Positions 24,932 to 33,881 of a stretch of 40,378 nt of DNA are shown here, one piece after another. The stretch comes from Donghicola tyrosinivorans (GTDB lineage Bacteria; Pseudomonadota; Alphaproteobacteria; Rhodobacterales; Rhodobacteraceae). Made by a program: the position numbers and the translations under genes. The DNA lies in the NCBI RefSeq assembly GCF_003003355.1, contig NZ_PVTQ01000025.1, forward strand, positions 1-40,378. The letters are read 5' to 3'. The notes below the pieces were generated by a model that saw nothing but the letters and a program-made list of their open reading frames with translations, was not told the DNA's origin and ran no database searches. Numbering within the stretch: the stretch's first letter is position 1; each line of letters opens with the position of its first letter.

Positions 24932-25765
24932 TCATGTGCCGTCATTTGGACCGATGCGGCCAATGTCATCTACGGATTTTTGCAAAGAAATGCGGTCTAG
25001 ACTCTCGATTGGCAACGCTACGAAGCTCTCGATCCGCGCTTTGAGCGCGCCGTATGCTCGCTGAAAAGCCAGCGCCTTTTCGGCATTGGTCCCTTCCACT
25101 TTTACTGGGTCTGGCATTCCCCAATGACCGCTGACAGGCTGTCCTTCCCAGGCAGGACATTCTTCATTGGCGGCTTGGTCGCAGACTGTGAACACAAAGT
25201 CGAAGTGGGGTGCGTCGATGTGAGAAAACTCAGAGAGGTCCTTGGAGCGTAGAGCTGAAATATCGTGCCCTTTATCCATAAGGACCTGCAGCGCAAATGG
25301 GTTGAGCTGTGATCCAGGTCGGGTGCCCGCCGAATATGCGTTGAACCGATCGTTCGCGATTGCGCGCAGGAGCGACTCTGCAAAGATGGATCGTGCTGAA
25401 TTCCCCACGCAGATAAACAGGACGTTGTATTTACGGTCGGACATCGGATCAGCTCCTGTGCTGAATGGCATGCAGATGTTGGGACGGCCGCGGCAGCAAT
25501 CTTTGAATAGGTATCCGAACAGGTGTTGCACCGTGGTCATGTTGATCGAGTAGAGAAGAGATGTGCCTACCCGCTGTTTTTCCACTAACTGATCGCGTGC
25601 TAGCGCAGACAGATACGTTGACATAGTGCTTGCCTTGATCCCAAGCGCGGAGGCAATTTCGCCTGCGGGCACGCGGTCTGGATAGCGACGCATCAGCAAT
25701 CGAAAGATTGCCAAGCGAAGTGGGTGGCCAAGGGTGGACAGCTGGTCGGAAAACTCTATTTTCAT
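24932..25765 (-). CDS. ArsR-ArsC fusion: HTH regulator plus low-MW phosphatase-type arsenate reductase
   Basis: 277 aa. Residues 1-95 are an ArsR winged helix (STLGHPLRLAIFRLLMRR, ASTMSTYLSALARDQLVEK). From about 108 on comes the low-molecular-weight phosphatase fold with the loop FICVGNSARS (CX5R, C about 120), HIDAPHFDFVFTVCDQAANE, and VSGHWGMPDPVKVEG. This fusion is known in roseobacters. The loop has Ala where thioredoxin-linked ArsC proteins have a second Cys (CTGNSCRS). No arsenite pump or other ars gene is nearby, so it may act alone or with distant genes. A second candidate start is M at ~108. Confidence 0.88.
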   Translation of the reverse strand: MKIEFSDQLSTLGHPLRLAIFRLLMRRYPDRVPAGEIASALGIKASTMSTYLSALARDQLVEKQRVGTSLLYSINMTTVQHLFGYLFKDCCRGRPNICMPFSTGADPMSDRKYNVLFICVGNSARSIFAESLLRAIANDRFNAYSAGTRPGSQLNPFALQVLMDKGHDISALRSKDLSEFSHIDAPHFDFVFTVCDQAANEECPAWEGQPVSGHWGMPDPVKVEGTNAEKALAFQRAYGALKARIESFVALPIESLDRISLQKSVDDIGRIGPNDGT

Positions 25766-25882
25766 ATTTCATGAATTATAGAAATAATATGGGCGTGCCA
25801 AGTGAAGTTTCTATGACATGAAGCATCTTACCCGATAGGCATACCTGTGGTGCTGCGGGGCGTTGAGCAGCCATATGATAGT

Positions 25883-25911
25883 TTGACCTCATAGCATCAT
25901 AGCTCTAAACT
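25883..25911 (+). promoter_or_regulatory. sigma70-type promoter of small RNA B
   Basis: TTGACC, 17-bp spacer, TAAACT. Predicted start near 25918. Confidence 0.6.
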
Positions 25912-25917
25912 TTAATT

Positions 25918-25991
25918 GTGAATGTGTCGTGCAATCCCTTTACCAAATCCCAAAGTGCGACTGAGCCAGCGTCTCGACGCTGGCTTTTTTT
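25918..25991 (+). ncRNA. candidate small RNA B (about 74 nt)
   Basis: Starts at the promoter above; contains CCCTTTACCAAATCCCAAAG, a small hairpin with a CCAAATCCC loop, then the terminator AGCCAGCGTC-TC-GACGCTGGCT with TTTTTTT. Elements match RNA A in order and partly in sequence, so the two are probably paralogous small RNAs. No reading frame. Confidence 0.6.
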
Positions 25992-25993
25992 AT

Positions 25994-26020
25994 AAAAAAA
26001 GCCCCCCGATGTTGGGGGGC
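25994..26020 (-). terminator. minus-strand terminator facing small RNA B terminator
   Basis: GCCCCCC/GGGGGGC arms with a 6-nt loop; on the minus strand followed by seven T. It abuts the plus-strand terminator of RNA B, so the two insulate the regions. No minus-strand gene is visible upstream within 300 bp. Confidence 0.75.
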
Positions 26021-26342
26021 GCACTCGCAATTGCGGTTGAGGAAGCGCGAATTTTTGCGCGATTTTCAGATTAGAATAGATCGATAAATGCGCAAGAATT
26101 ATTTTAATATGTAAGAATTGATTTCAAAAACTGGGGCGCTTTTTGCGGTAATTTTGCAATATATATTTTGCATTTATAGCATAAAATCGGCGTAATATTG
26201 TCTTGAAAAATATATTCAATAATAAATTATTATGTCGAATTTTTTTGACACTTTTTTATGCAAAACTTTCATTTTTATTTTTGCAAAATTGATTGCTAAC
26301 GGGGTATTTTAAGGGTGTTTTATGAACTAAAAAAGTTCAAAA
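26021..26342. other. very AT-rich non-coding stretch
   Basis: Long A/T runs with repeated TTTTGCAA and ATTTTTGCG words, no gene. Such DNA is a typical target of xenogeneic silencers, but no direct evidence. Confidence 0.4.
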
Positions 26343-26360
26343 GGTATGGTTTTCCTTACC
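26343..26360 (+). promoter_or_regulatory. 18-bp dyad box, copy 3
   Basis: GGTATGGTTTTCCTTACC. A TGTTAT hexamer starts at 26381, 29.5 bp after the dyad centre. Confidence 0.55.
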
Positions 26361-26392
26361 CCTCGGGTCTCGTTAGTTTGTGTTATTAGAAA

Positions 26393-26558
26393 GCGTCTCT
26401 TAAATTGTGGCTGTCCAGAATTATGAGTGGTTATGGGTGGCGGTCACGTGAGGGATCGCAGCATATCCGCACAGGGCTTTATATGCCGCGTACTTATTTT
26501 TAAAATGATCTTTCAGAATGAACACCGACTGTAGCGCGAGCTTCAGTCGGTTTTTATT
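26393..26558 (+). ncRNA. candidate non-coding RNA 3
   Basis: From the predicted start to a terminator ACCGACTG/CAGTCGGT (26524-26551) followed by TTTTTATTTTTTT. About 165 nt with no convincing gene. Prediction from signals only. Confidence 0.4.
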
Positions 26559-26562
26559 TTTT
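26524..26562 (+). terminator. Rho-independent terminator
   Basis: 8-bp perfect arms, 12-nt loop, long T-rich tail on the plus strand. Confidence 0.8.
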
Positions 26563-27038
26563 TCAGCTTTTTAAACCTCAGGGGCTGAGGTGAAGCGTCT
26601 AGGGATCTCGAAAAGAGTCCGCTTCTTTTTTGATCTTTGATATTTTCCAGTGGCTCCAGATTTCAGAGATTACCCCTGCTAGAACCACAAGCACAAACAA
26701 CGCTCCTGCCCATGGCAGGAAATCCGAAAGTGAAGACATGCCCTGGAAACCCTCTTCATAGAAATCCTAGGGCATCTTGCAGGGTGACACGTGGAGTTTT
26801 TAGGGGATTTATATGGTGGTTTGTGTGAAAAATATCGTAAAAACAAAACATTACCGTGCAACCTAAAACTATCTATTATCGATGCGTTTCCAACCGCTGA
26901 AGGCATCATGCGCTTGTAGCGGGCGAGATGGAGCATAGGCTAACCTGCTGCGCTTCATCGGGGAAGACAAATAAGGCCCGTTGATATGGGCAGCTGTCAT
27001 GATCCATGTGGTAGGCCTAACTCCACATCCTTGCGGCA
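26563..27038. other. gene-free stretch before the IS6 element
   Basis: No supported gene or repeat. The base composition changes from AT-rich to mixed towards the IS6 element. Confidence 0.35.
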
Positions 27039-27847
27039 GGGATTGCCAACTTGTTTTTACCTGTTTGAGAGAGGCGAGACCTCTGCCTGTCAGGCGGTCA
27101 TTTCGGCAGCATAACCTCTCCAGAGGTCGAAAGCATCGGACCTTGCGTGGCGGTATGAGACGGCGGAGAGTTGATAGCGTCGTGGGCGAAAAACGATGTT
27201 GATCTGATCATGGGCAGCCAGAAATCTTTGTGCCTGCCGGGGAGATTTAAACCGCCCCATCAACTTCTCGCGTTTCCGTGTTGGTCTGTGTGATGCTTCG
27301 ATCCGGTTGTTCAAGCCCTTGTGTGCGCGATGATCTGCGCCCGGTGCGAGGTCCCGGATCGGCCTGAAATAACTGCGCAACTTGTCCGTGATGATGACAC
27401 GGGGTTCACCGAACCGGTCGATCAGCCTTGCCAGAAAACGTCTTGCAGCATTGGCGTTGCGCTGTGGCTGAACGAGAATATCAAGGACGTCGCCGTTCGC
27501 GTCGACCGCCCGCCAGAGCCAGTATTTTCTGCCGTTGATTGGGATGACGACCTCATCCAAGTGCCATTTGTCGCCCGCGGCCGGTCTGTCGCGCCTGATG
27601 CAATCGGCAAAGTGACGGCCAAAGCGGTTCACCCATTTTCGGATCGTTTCCCGGCTGACCATCACACCCCGATCGGCGAGAAGATCCTCGACATCCGCCG
27701 TGCTGAGCGCGAAGCGATGATAGACCCAGACGGCATATGCAACGATTTCACGAGGGAAACGGTAGCCTTTCAGGCGCGGCATGGAGGATGGTGTATTCAT
27801 ACCCAACGCCTAACCAATCACCGCTCCGCAAACAATTTGGCAATCCC
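27039..27847 (-). mobile_element. IS6-family insertion sequence, intact (809 bp)
   Basis: Terminal repeats GGGATTGCCAACTTGTTT (left) and, read inward, GGGATTGCCAAATTGTTT (right). Encodes one intact transposase. The 8-bp flanks differ, so no target duplication; it may be the result of replicon fusion or rearrangement. It separates the low-GC regulatory part from the GC-rich stress island. Confidence 0.85.
27090..27806 (-). CDS. IS6-family transposase
   Basis: 238 aa, full length. N-terminal HTH region (FALSTADVEDLLADRGVMVS), DDE core with WHLDEVVIPINGRKYWLWRA, VIITDKLRSY and LNNRIEASHRPTRKRE. C-terminus ends in the usual NIVFRPRRYQLSA segment. Distinct from the dead IS6 copy at 22.4 kb. ATG 27806; the MPRLKGYRFP start 8 codons downstream is a second option. 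Confidence 0.95.
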   Translation of the reverse strand: MGMNTPSSMPRLKGYRFPREIVAYAVWVYHRFALSTADVEDLLADRGVMVSRETIRKWVNRFGRHFADCIRRDRPAAGDKWHLDEVVIPINGRKYWLWRAVDANGDVLDILVQPQRNANAARRFLARLIDRFGEPRVIITDKLRSYFRPIRDLAPGADHRAHKGLNNRIEASHRPTRKREKLMGRFKSPRQAQRFLAAHDQINIVFRPRRYQLSAVSYRHARSDAFDLWRGYAAEMTA

Positions 27848-28084
27848 TTTGTCATCGCAAAGCGGATGCGTTGACCGCGAGAAGCAGTTGCCGGCGCCTC
27901 AGCCGCGTCGCGTACGGCTCAGGCGGCAAGCGTCCGGGCCTCCGCGAATGAAAGAAATCTCCAGTGCTTCTCGTCTCATAGGTGCAGCCTTGCGCAGCGG
28001 AAGCTCTGCCAAAGTGTTATGCGCGTCGTGTCCCGCCGCCATCAGGCTCCGTATTCAGTGATGGCCAATCATTTGGCCCTCTGC

Positions 28085-28219
28085 CTATTTCTTCTTGTGC
28101 TCGCCTAGATTGGTCAAGGTTTTGCCCTTCGTGAAGTCGGCTGTTGCAACGACCTTTTCCTTCACCTTCTTAGGCTTCTTCGCTTCACGGTTGCCACGTC
28201 GTTTGTCACCTTTGGTCAT
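28085..28219 (-). CDS. very small basic protein (44 aa)
   Basis: MTKGDKRRGNREAKKPKK start, lysine- and arginine-rich, ends GEHKKK. AGGAGA lies about 7 nt before the ATG. The opening resembles a small lysine-rich protein widespread in alphaproteobacteria whose function is unknown. It is 107 bp downstream of groEL on the same strand and may be co-transcribed. Confidence 0.7.
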   Translation of the reverse strand: MTKGDKRRGNREAKKPKKVKEKVVATADFTKGKTLTNLGEHKKK

Positions 28220-28325
28220 TTGAGTTTCTCCTAGTTCTGGATTTGCTTAACGAATTGATCCGTGTTCAAGTCCTTCAAGAATTTGGTTTCGCGTCCTGAG
28301 GCTCGTGACCAAGGGACGCAGATCT

Positions 28326-30295
<1,970 letters not shown>

Positions 30296-30428
30296 CGACG
30301 TGCTCCTTGTCGAGGATTGTCGGGCGTAAGTACCTTGTTCGAATGCCCGGCTTGGGTGCGCGCAAGGCGGCGACAACCTGGTGGGGCTATTCTTCGAGAT
30401 TGCGGATCAAGACCGCCGCGGTATTGCA

Positions 30429-30665
30429 TCACGAGCGTCGAACCGAGTTTCCGCCAGCGATGATCGCGTTGATCAATTCGGCGACGGCCCGGTGGCTTTC
30501 TATTTCGAGTTCGGTGCCAACGGCATTCTCATGGGTCGCCGCGGCGTCGCGAAGAACCTCCACAATCTCGTGCTCCGGCAGCAATCCGAGATTGTTCATG
30601 GCAAGCAGGAGCGCTTCGCAGATTGACAGGGCGGCCTGACCTGCATGTTCGCTCGCGGTGGACAT
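30429..30665 (-). CDS. conserved small helical protein (78 aa)
   Basis: MSTASEHAGQAALSICEALL, then LGLLPEHEIVEVLRDAAATH; all-helical, no membrane segment. The ATG at 30665 faces the divergent Crp/Fnr gene, so the two may share a control region (30666-30815). Such small proteins occur in plasmid stress clusters, but I cannot assign a function. Confidence 0.65.
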   Translation of the reverse strand: MSTASEHAGQAALSICEALLLAMNNLGLLPEHEIVEVLRDAAATHENAVGTELEIESHRAVAELINAIIAGGNSVRRS

Positions 30666-30815
30666 CCGGGTTTCCTTCCTTGATATCGTGAACCCTCGGG
30701 AAGGTGAGGTTCAAATACATCCGTACTTCTCGCAGGAAGTGCTCTATGCTGGACTGATCCAGAGCAGTGTCCGAGTCGATTTCCGCTCTTGGGTCGCGAC
30801 ACGCCAGGAGCCTCC

Positions 30816-31550
30816 ATGGCATCAGCCGAACACAGCCCTTTGACCCGCAAGCTCTCGGCCTTCGTCGCTCTGTCTGAGGTCGAACTGGCCGTGCTTGAGC
30901 GACTGCACCAGCGTCGCCGCTCCTTCGTCGCGGGACGTGATTTGGTGCATCAGGGCCAATCGGCTCAGGCCGCGTACATTCTGTCGTCGGGTTGGGTCTG
31001 CTCCTACAAGCTGCAGGCCGACGGAACCCGGCAGATCGTGGATTTCCAGGTGCCAGGGGATTTTCTGGGATTGCGCAGCGTCCTGTTGCGCACTTCAGAC
31101 CACAGCTTCGAACCCATCGTCGACATCGAGGCAGCCGAAGTGCTGGCGAGCGACCTTCTCGATGCCTTCGCACGGACGCCGCGCCTCGCGACCGCCATCC
31201 TCTGGGCGGCGTCGCGTGACGAGGCGATGGTCGTTGAACATCTCGTCGGGATCGGCCGGCGTGATGCGGAGGCCCGCATGGCGCATTTCCTGCTGGAGCT
31301 GGGATCGAGTCTTGCGCTGGTCGGAATAGGCAGCAAGGAAGGATTCGACTGCCCTCTGACGCAGTACCACCTCGCCGATACGCTGGGGTTGAGTGCGGTC
31401 CATGTGAACCGCGTTTTGCGCCGGCTTCGCGAGAATGGACTGGTGACCTTCCGGGACGGCCATGTCACGTTTCACGACTATGGCGGGCTGGTGGACCTTG
31501 CCGAGTTCGACCCGGCATATCTGGACCAGACCGGGCCGCTCCTGAAATAA
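30816..31550 (+). CDS. Crp/Fnr-family transcription regulator
   Basis: 244 aa from ATG 30816 (MASAEHSPL), with AGGAG 5 nt upstream. N-terminal cyclic-nucleotide-binding-type barrel (AAYILSSGWVCSYKLQADGT, VDFQVPGDFLGL), long dimer helix, and C-terminal HTH: HLADTLGLSAVHVNRVLRRLRENGLV. The N-terminal cysteines of FNR are absent, so it is not a classic oxygen sensor. The recognition helix has V-x-x-N-R where FNR has E-x-x-S-R, predicting another half-site. It is the natural candidate to bind the CTnAC-N4-GTnAG dyads found at four nearby promoters. Confidence 0.93.
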   Translation: MASAEHSPLTRKLSAFVALSEVELAVLERLHQRRRSFVAGRDLVHQGQSAQAAYILSSGWVCSYKLQADGTRQIVDFQVPGDFLGLRSVLLRTSDHSFEPIVDIEAAEVLASDLLDAFARTPRLATAILWAASRDEAMVVEHLVGIGRRDAEARMAHFLLELGSSLALVGIGSKEGFDCPLTQYHLADTLGLSAVHVNRVLRRLRENGLVTFRDGHVTFHDYGGLVDLAEFDPAYLDQTGPLLK

Positions 31551-31608
31551 GAGGGCCGCCCTCCGTTGCTCGGCAGGCGACCCCAGCTATAACCTCAGAC
31601 GATGGCGT

Positions 31609-31797
31609 TCACGCGAGGGCGTGGGTCGCCGCATCGAGTTCCTTGTTGGCCTCGGCGTCATTCTTCGCCGTATGCGCCTTCTCGGCTGCCTGGAAGTGCT
31701 TCAGCGCCGCATCCTTCTTCGGGCCAGAGGGCGCTTTGTCCCAGGCGGCTTTCACGGTTTTCATCTTCTCGGCAGTCTTGTTCTGTTCGGGAGTCAT
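31609..31797 (-). CDS. small charged protein (62 aa)
   Basis: MTPEQNKTAEKMKTVKAAWD, then PKKDAALKHFQAAEKAH; lysine- and alanine-rich helices. GGAAAGGA lies upstream of the ATG at 31797. Convergent with the Crp/Fnr gene. Its promoter carries dyad site 1, about 163 bp upstream. Function unknown. Confidence 0.75.
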   Translation of the reverse strand: MTPEQNKTAEKMKTVKAAWDKAPSGPKKDAALKHFQAAEKAHTAKNDAEANKELDAATHALA

Positions 31798-31931
31798 TGG
31801 AATTGTCCTTTCCTGGACGTTCCGAGAATAAGAAGCGCGCCGACATGCCGACCCTTTGGGGATCGGCACGCCCACACGCTTCTCGGGTACTCGGAAAAAG
31901 ATGCGCCACCAAATATTCGGCGGGCACGGCT

Positions 31932-31973
31932 TACCTAGCCAATGTCAGCCCTCGCCGCACTGACGCAGGTTAG
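31932..31973 (-). promoter_or_regulatory. class II-type promoter with dyad site 1
   Basis: Dyad CTAAC-CTGC-GTCAG read on the minus strand (31973-31960), centre 31966.5; TAGGTA at 31937-31932 starts 29.5 bp downstream. This places the dyad at -41.5. Serves the 62-aa gene. Confidence 0.65.
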
Positions 31974-32011
31974 TCCCGGCGTCTGTGGCGGGTCGATTGC
32001 CTTGTCGGCTT

Positions 32012-32425
32012 TCAAGTCACCGCCGTTTGCTGATGGGAAATCCTTAGCCATTTGTCGTCATCGCCAAGGTACGTTGAAGCGCAGAGCGCTTTGTAGATCG
32101 GCACGTCGGTTTTTTCAGCCGAGACCCGATAAGTGAGGATCGCGATATCGCCGCATCGCGTCACGCGCCGTTCGGCCATGACGACGGAACGCCAGCCGGT
32201 TCTCTGCCGAAGTTGGGTCCAGATTTGGTCACCCTGGAGGATGCCGGGCGGATAGGGGAAAATCATCACCGCGTTGGTCGCTGTCGTCGCCTGCGCACTA
32301 TCGGTGCCGCTGGTCCAGAACTGTTCCTCCATGTCCCAGAGTATGCCCTGTTCGTGTGGAGAAAGCCTACCGGACTTGTGTGCCGCATGGGCCAGTCTCC
32401 TCGCGGTCGCGGTTGATACGGTCAT
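32012..32425 (-). CDS. NTF2-like (DUF4440-type) small protein
   Basis: 137 aa. Pattern LSPHEQGILWDMEEQFWTSG, then MIFPYPPGILQGDQIWTQL and RRVTRCGDIAILTYRVSA, typical of the cone-shaped SnoaL/DUF4440 fold. Usually a small-ligand binding or enzyme fold; substrate unknown. Its ATG overlaps the stop of the upstream gene (ATGA), so co-translated with the 141-aa membrane protein. Confidence 0.75.
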   Translation of the reverse strand: MTVSTATARRLAHAAHKSGRLSPHEQGILWDMEEQFWTSGTDSAQATTATNAVMIFPYPPGILQGDQIWTQLRQRTGWRSVVMAERRVTRCGDIAILTYRVSAEKTDVPIYKALCASTYLGDDDKWLRISHQQTAVT

Positions 32426-32847
32426 TCGCCTGACCCCGACCCGTCAACCATGAACATCTGAAATAGAAGGAAGACAATCGCGAGCACCGCCCAGATCGCT
32501 CCGCTTGTCCCCGGACGGTCGCCAGTCACCGTCGAGGCAGCTCGCTTCAGGCTACCTGACGTCTGGCCTTCGGGAAGCAACTGACTCAGGTCTCGTGCGA
32601 CCTTGCCGTGATCGCTGGCGAGCGCGGGTACGTCCCGAAAACAAGTAAGCAGCGTTCCCAAGCGTGCGCGCGCATCGTCGCGCCCCAGTTTGACCAGTTC
32701 AGCGGTTTCTTTCCATGGATCGAGGCCAAGCCGCGCGAGCGTGGAGAGCACAGTCACGGCAAAGCCGTTCCGGTCCTCGCCAACAGACGCATAGAGAAAT
32801 CGCTCGAACTCGGGTGGGTGCGGGTTGAGTACATTGGAGCCGGTCAT
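32422..32847 (-). CDS. C-terminally anchored membrane protein, unknown
   Basis: 141 aa from ATG 32847 (MTGSNVLNPHPPEFERFLYA), because AAAGGA is 6 nt upstream; two further ATGs at 32853 and 32862 are less well placed. Soluble helical domain (VTVLSTLARLGLDPWKETAE, DARARLGTLL) and one C-terminal membrane helix (AIWAVLAIVFLLFQMFMV). First gene of a two-gene operon whose promoter has dyad site 2. Resembles unnamed proteins of plasmid stress clusters. Confidence 0.75.
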   Translation of the reverse strand: MTGSNVLNPHPPEFERFLYASVGEDRNGFAVTVLSTLARLGLDPWKETAELVKLGRDDARARLGTLLTCFRDVPALASDHGKVARDLSQLLPEGQTSGSLKRAASTVTGDRPGTSGAIWAVLAIVFLLFQMFMVDGSGSGE

Positions 32848-32897
32848 AGCCATTCCTTTCAAGGGTTGCAGGAATGCAGATCACTCCTGTTTCCCAC

Positions 32898-32939
32898 AGA
32901 CTACGCGCTGGTCGGTCCCCGCGCCCTTACACAGGTCAG
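32898..32939 (-). promoter_or_regulatory. class II-type promoter with dyad site 2
   Basis: Minus-strand dyad CTGAC-CTGT-GTAAG (32939-32926), centre 32932.5; TAGTCT (32903-32898) starts 29.5 bp downstream. Predicted start near 32891, 44 nt before the 141-aa gene. Confidence 0.6.
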
Positions 32940-32987
32940 TGCGGGCGACGGCCCTCAGGGAGGTCGCAACCGGTTCGGTGCCCGGGA

Positions 32988-33029
32988 CTAACATGCGTCA
33001 GCGCCAGCCGAACGATCCCGAAGTACAAG
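32988..33029 (+). promoter_or_regulatory. class II-type promoter with dyad site 3
   Basis: CTAAC-ATGC-GTCAG (32988-33001), centre 32994.5; TACAAG begins at 33024, 29.5 bp downstream. Predicted start near 33036, 83 nt before the first gene of the plus-strand operon. Confidence 0.65.
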
Positions 33030-33118
33030 ACACTAATCGTTCGACTGGTCCGTCCCGCACTTCAAGGGGCCGTCAACAGTGATGAGCGACGGATCTGCCA
33101 ACATCGAGGAGACCAGAG

Positions 33119-33433
33119 ATGAACATGCGGTCGACCAGATCGACGGTGACGTTTTCCAATGCCTTCACCTTGCCGGGATACCCAGACGGTTTGCCCGCGG
33201 GCGACTATGAGGTTCTCGTCGAAGAAGAGCTTCTCCAGGGGCTGAGCTTCGAGGCCTACAGACGAACGGCGACCTACCTGACGGTGCGCGGAAGGAGCGG
33301 TCATGCTGGACATACAGAGTTACGGGCGATTTCTGAAAGCGACCTGAAAGAGGCGCTAGGCCGGGATGCGGCCATGACCGAAACGAACAATTACAGCGAG
33401 GCGGCGCTTTCTCCGCAGGAGGACTTGAAATGA
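33119..33433 (+). CDS. LPAGxYE-type small protein, member 1
   Basis: 104 aa, ATG 33119 after GAGGAG. Core VTFSNAFTLPGYPDGLPAGD then YEVLVEEELLQGLSF is shared with the N-terminal half of the 177-aa protein at 38970. The motif is known to me from unnamed proteins of rhizobial and roseobacter plasmids. Overlaps the next gene by 4 bp. First gene after promoter site 3. Function unknown. Confidence 0.75.
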   Translation: MNMRSTRSTVTFSNAFTLPGYPDGLPAGDYEVLVEEELLQGLSFEAYRRTATYLTVRGRSGHAGHTELRAISESDLKEALGRDAAMTETNNYSEAALSPQEDLK

Positions 33434-33774
33434 ATACTCCCGAATGGCTCAAACCCGGCATCTATGGTGCTGTGATCGGTGCTGTCTTTGTCGGCGTCGT
33501 CGGATTTTCATGGGGTGGCTGGGTGACCGGCGGCACCTCGAATGACCGCGCGGTGGCGATGTCTCGTAACGATGTCGTCGCCTCAATGGTACCGGTCTGC
33601 CTCGCCATGGCGCGGTCAGACCCCGCTCGGGCGGACAAGCTTGCAACGATCCGGGCAGCCTCGACCTACCAGAAGCGCGACGCTCTCATGACAGCCGGCT
33701 GGGCGACGATGCCAGGAACCGATGCCCCAGACCGAGACATTGCGCAAGCCTGCCTGAAGGAACTGGACCTCTGA
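33430..33774 (+). CDS. membrane-anchored protein with Cys pair, unknown
   Basis: 114 aa, ATG overlaps the previous stop. One N-terminal membrane helix (GIYGAVIGAVFVGVVGFSWG), then a periplasmic-facing domain with VPVCLAMARSD and IAQACLKELDL, two cysteines that could pair. The WGGWVTGGTS segment is distinctive. No named family recognised. Lies between LPAGxYE member 1 and hflK. Confidence 0.75.
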   Translation: MNTPEWLKPGIYGAVIGAVFVGVVGFSWGGWVTGGTSNDRAVAMSRNDVVASMVPVCLAMARSDPARADKLATIRAASTYQKRDALMTAGWATMPGTDAPDRDIAQACLKELDL

Positions 33775-33881
33775 GGTCATGCTGTTCAGAGCCGACGATG
33801 TGATGGCGCAAAACGGGTCGCACCGTCAAACGCGCGAGCCACGCGTCGCCCCGAGTGCCAAAACCGAGATAGGAGCTTGCG

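Noticed and set aside
30317-30330. TTGTC-GGGC-GTAAG upstream of groES as a fifth Crp/Fnr-type dyad
   Set aside because: Only one half-site is intact, and the predicted -10 would fall on the groES start codon.
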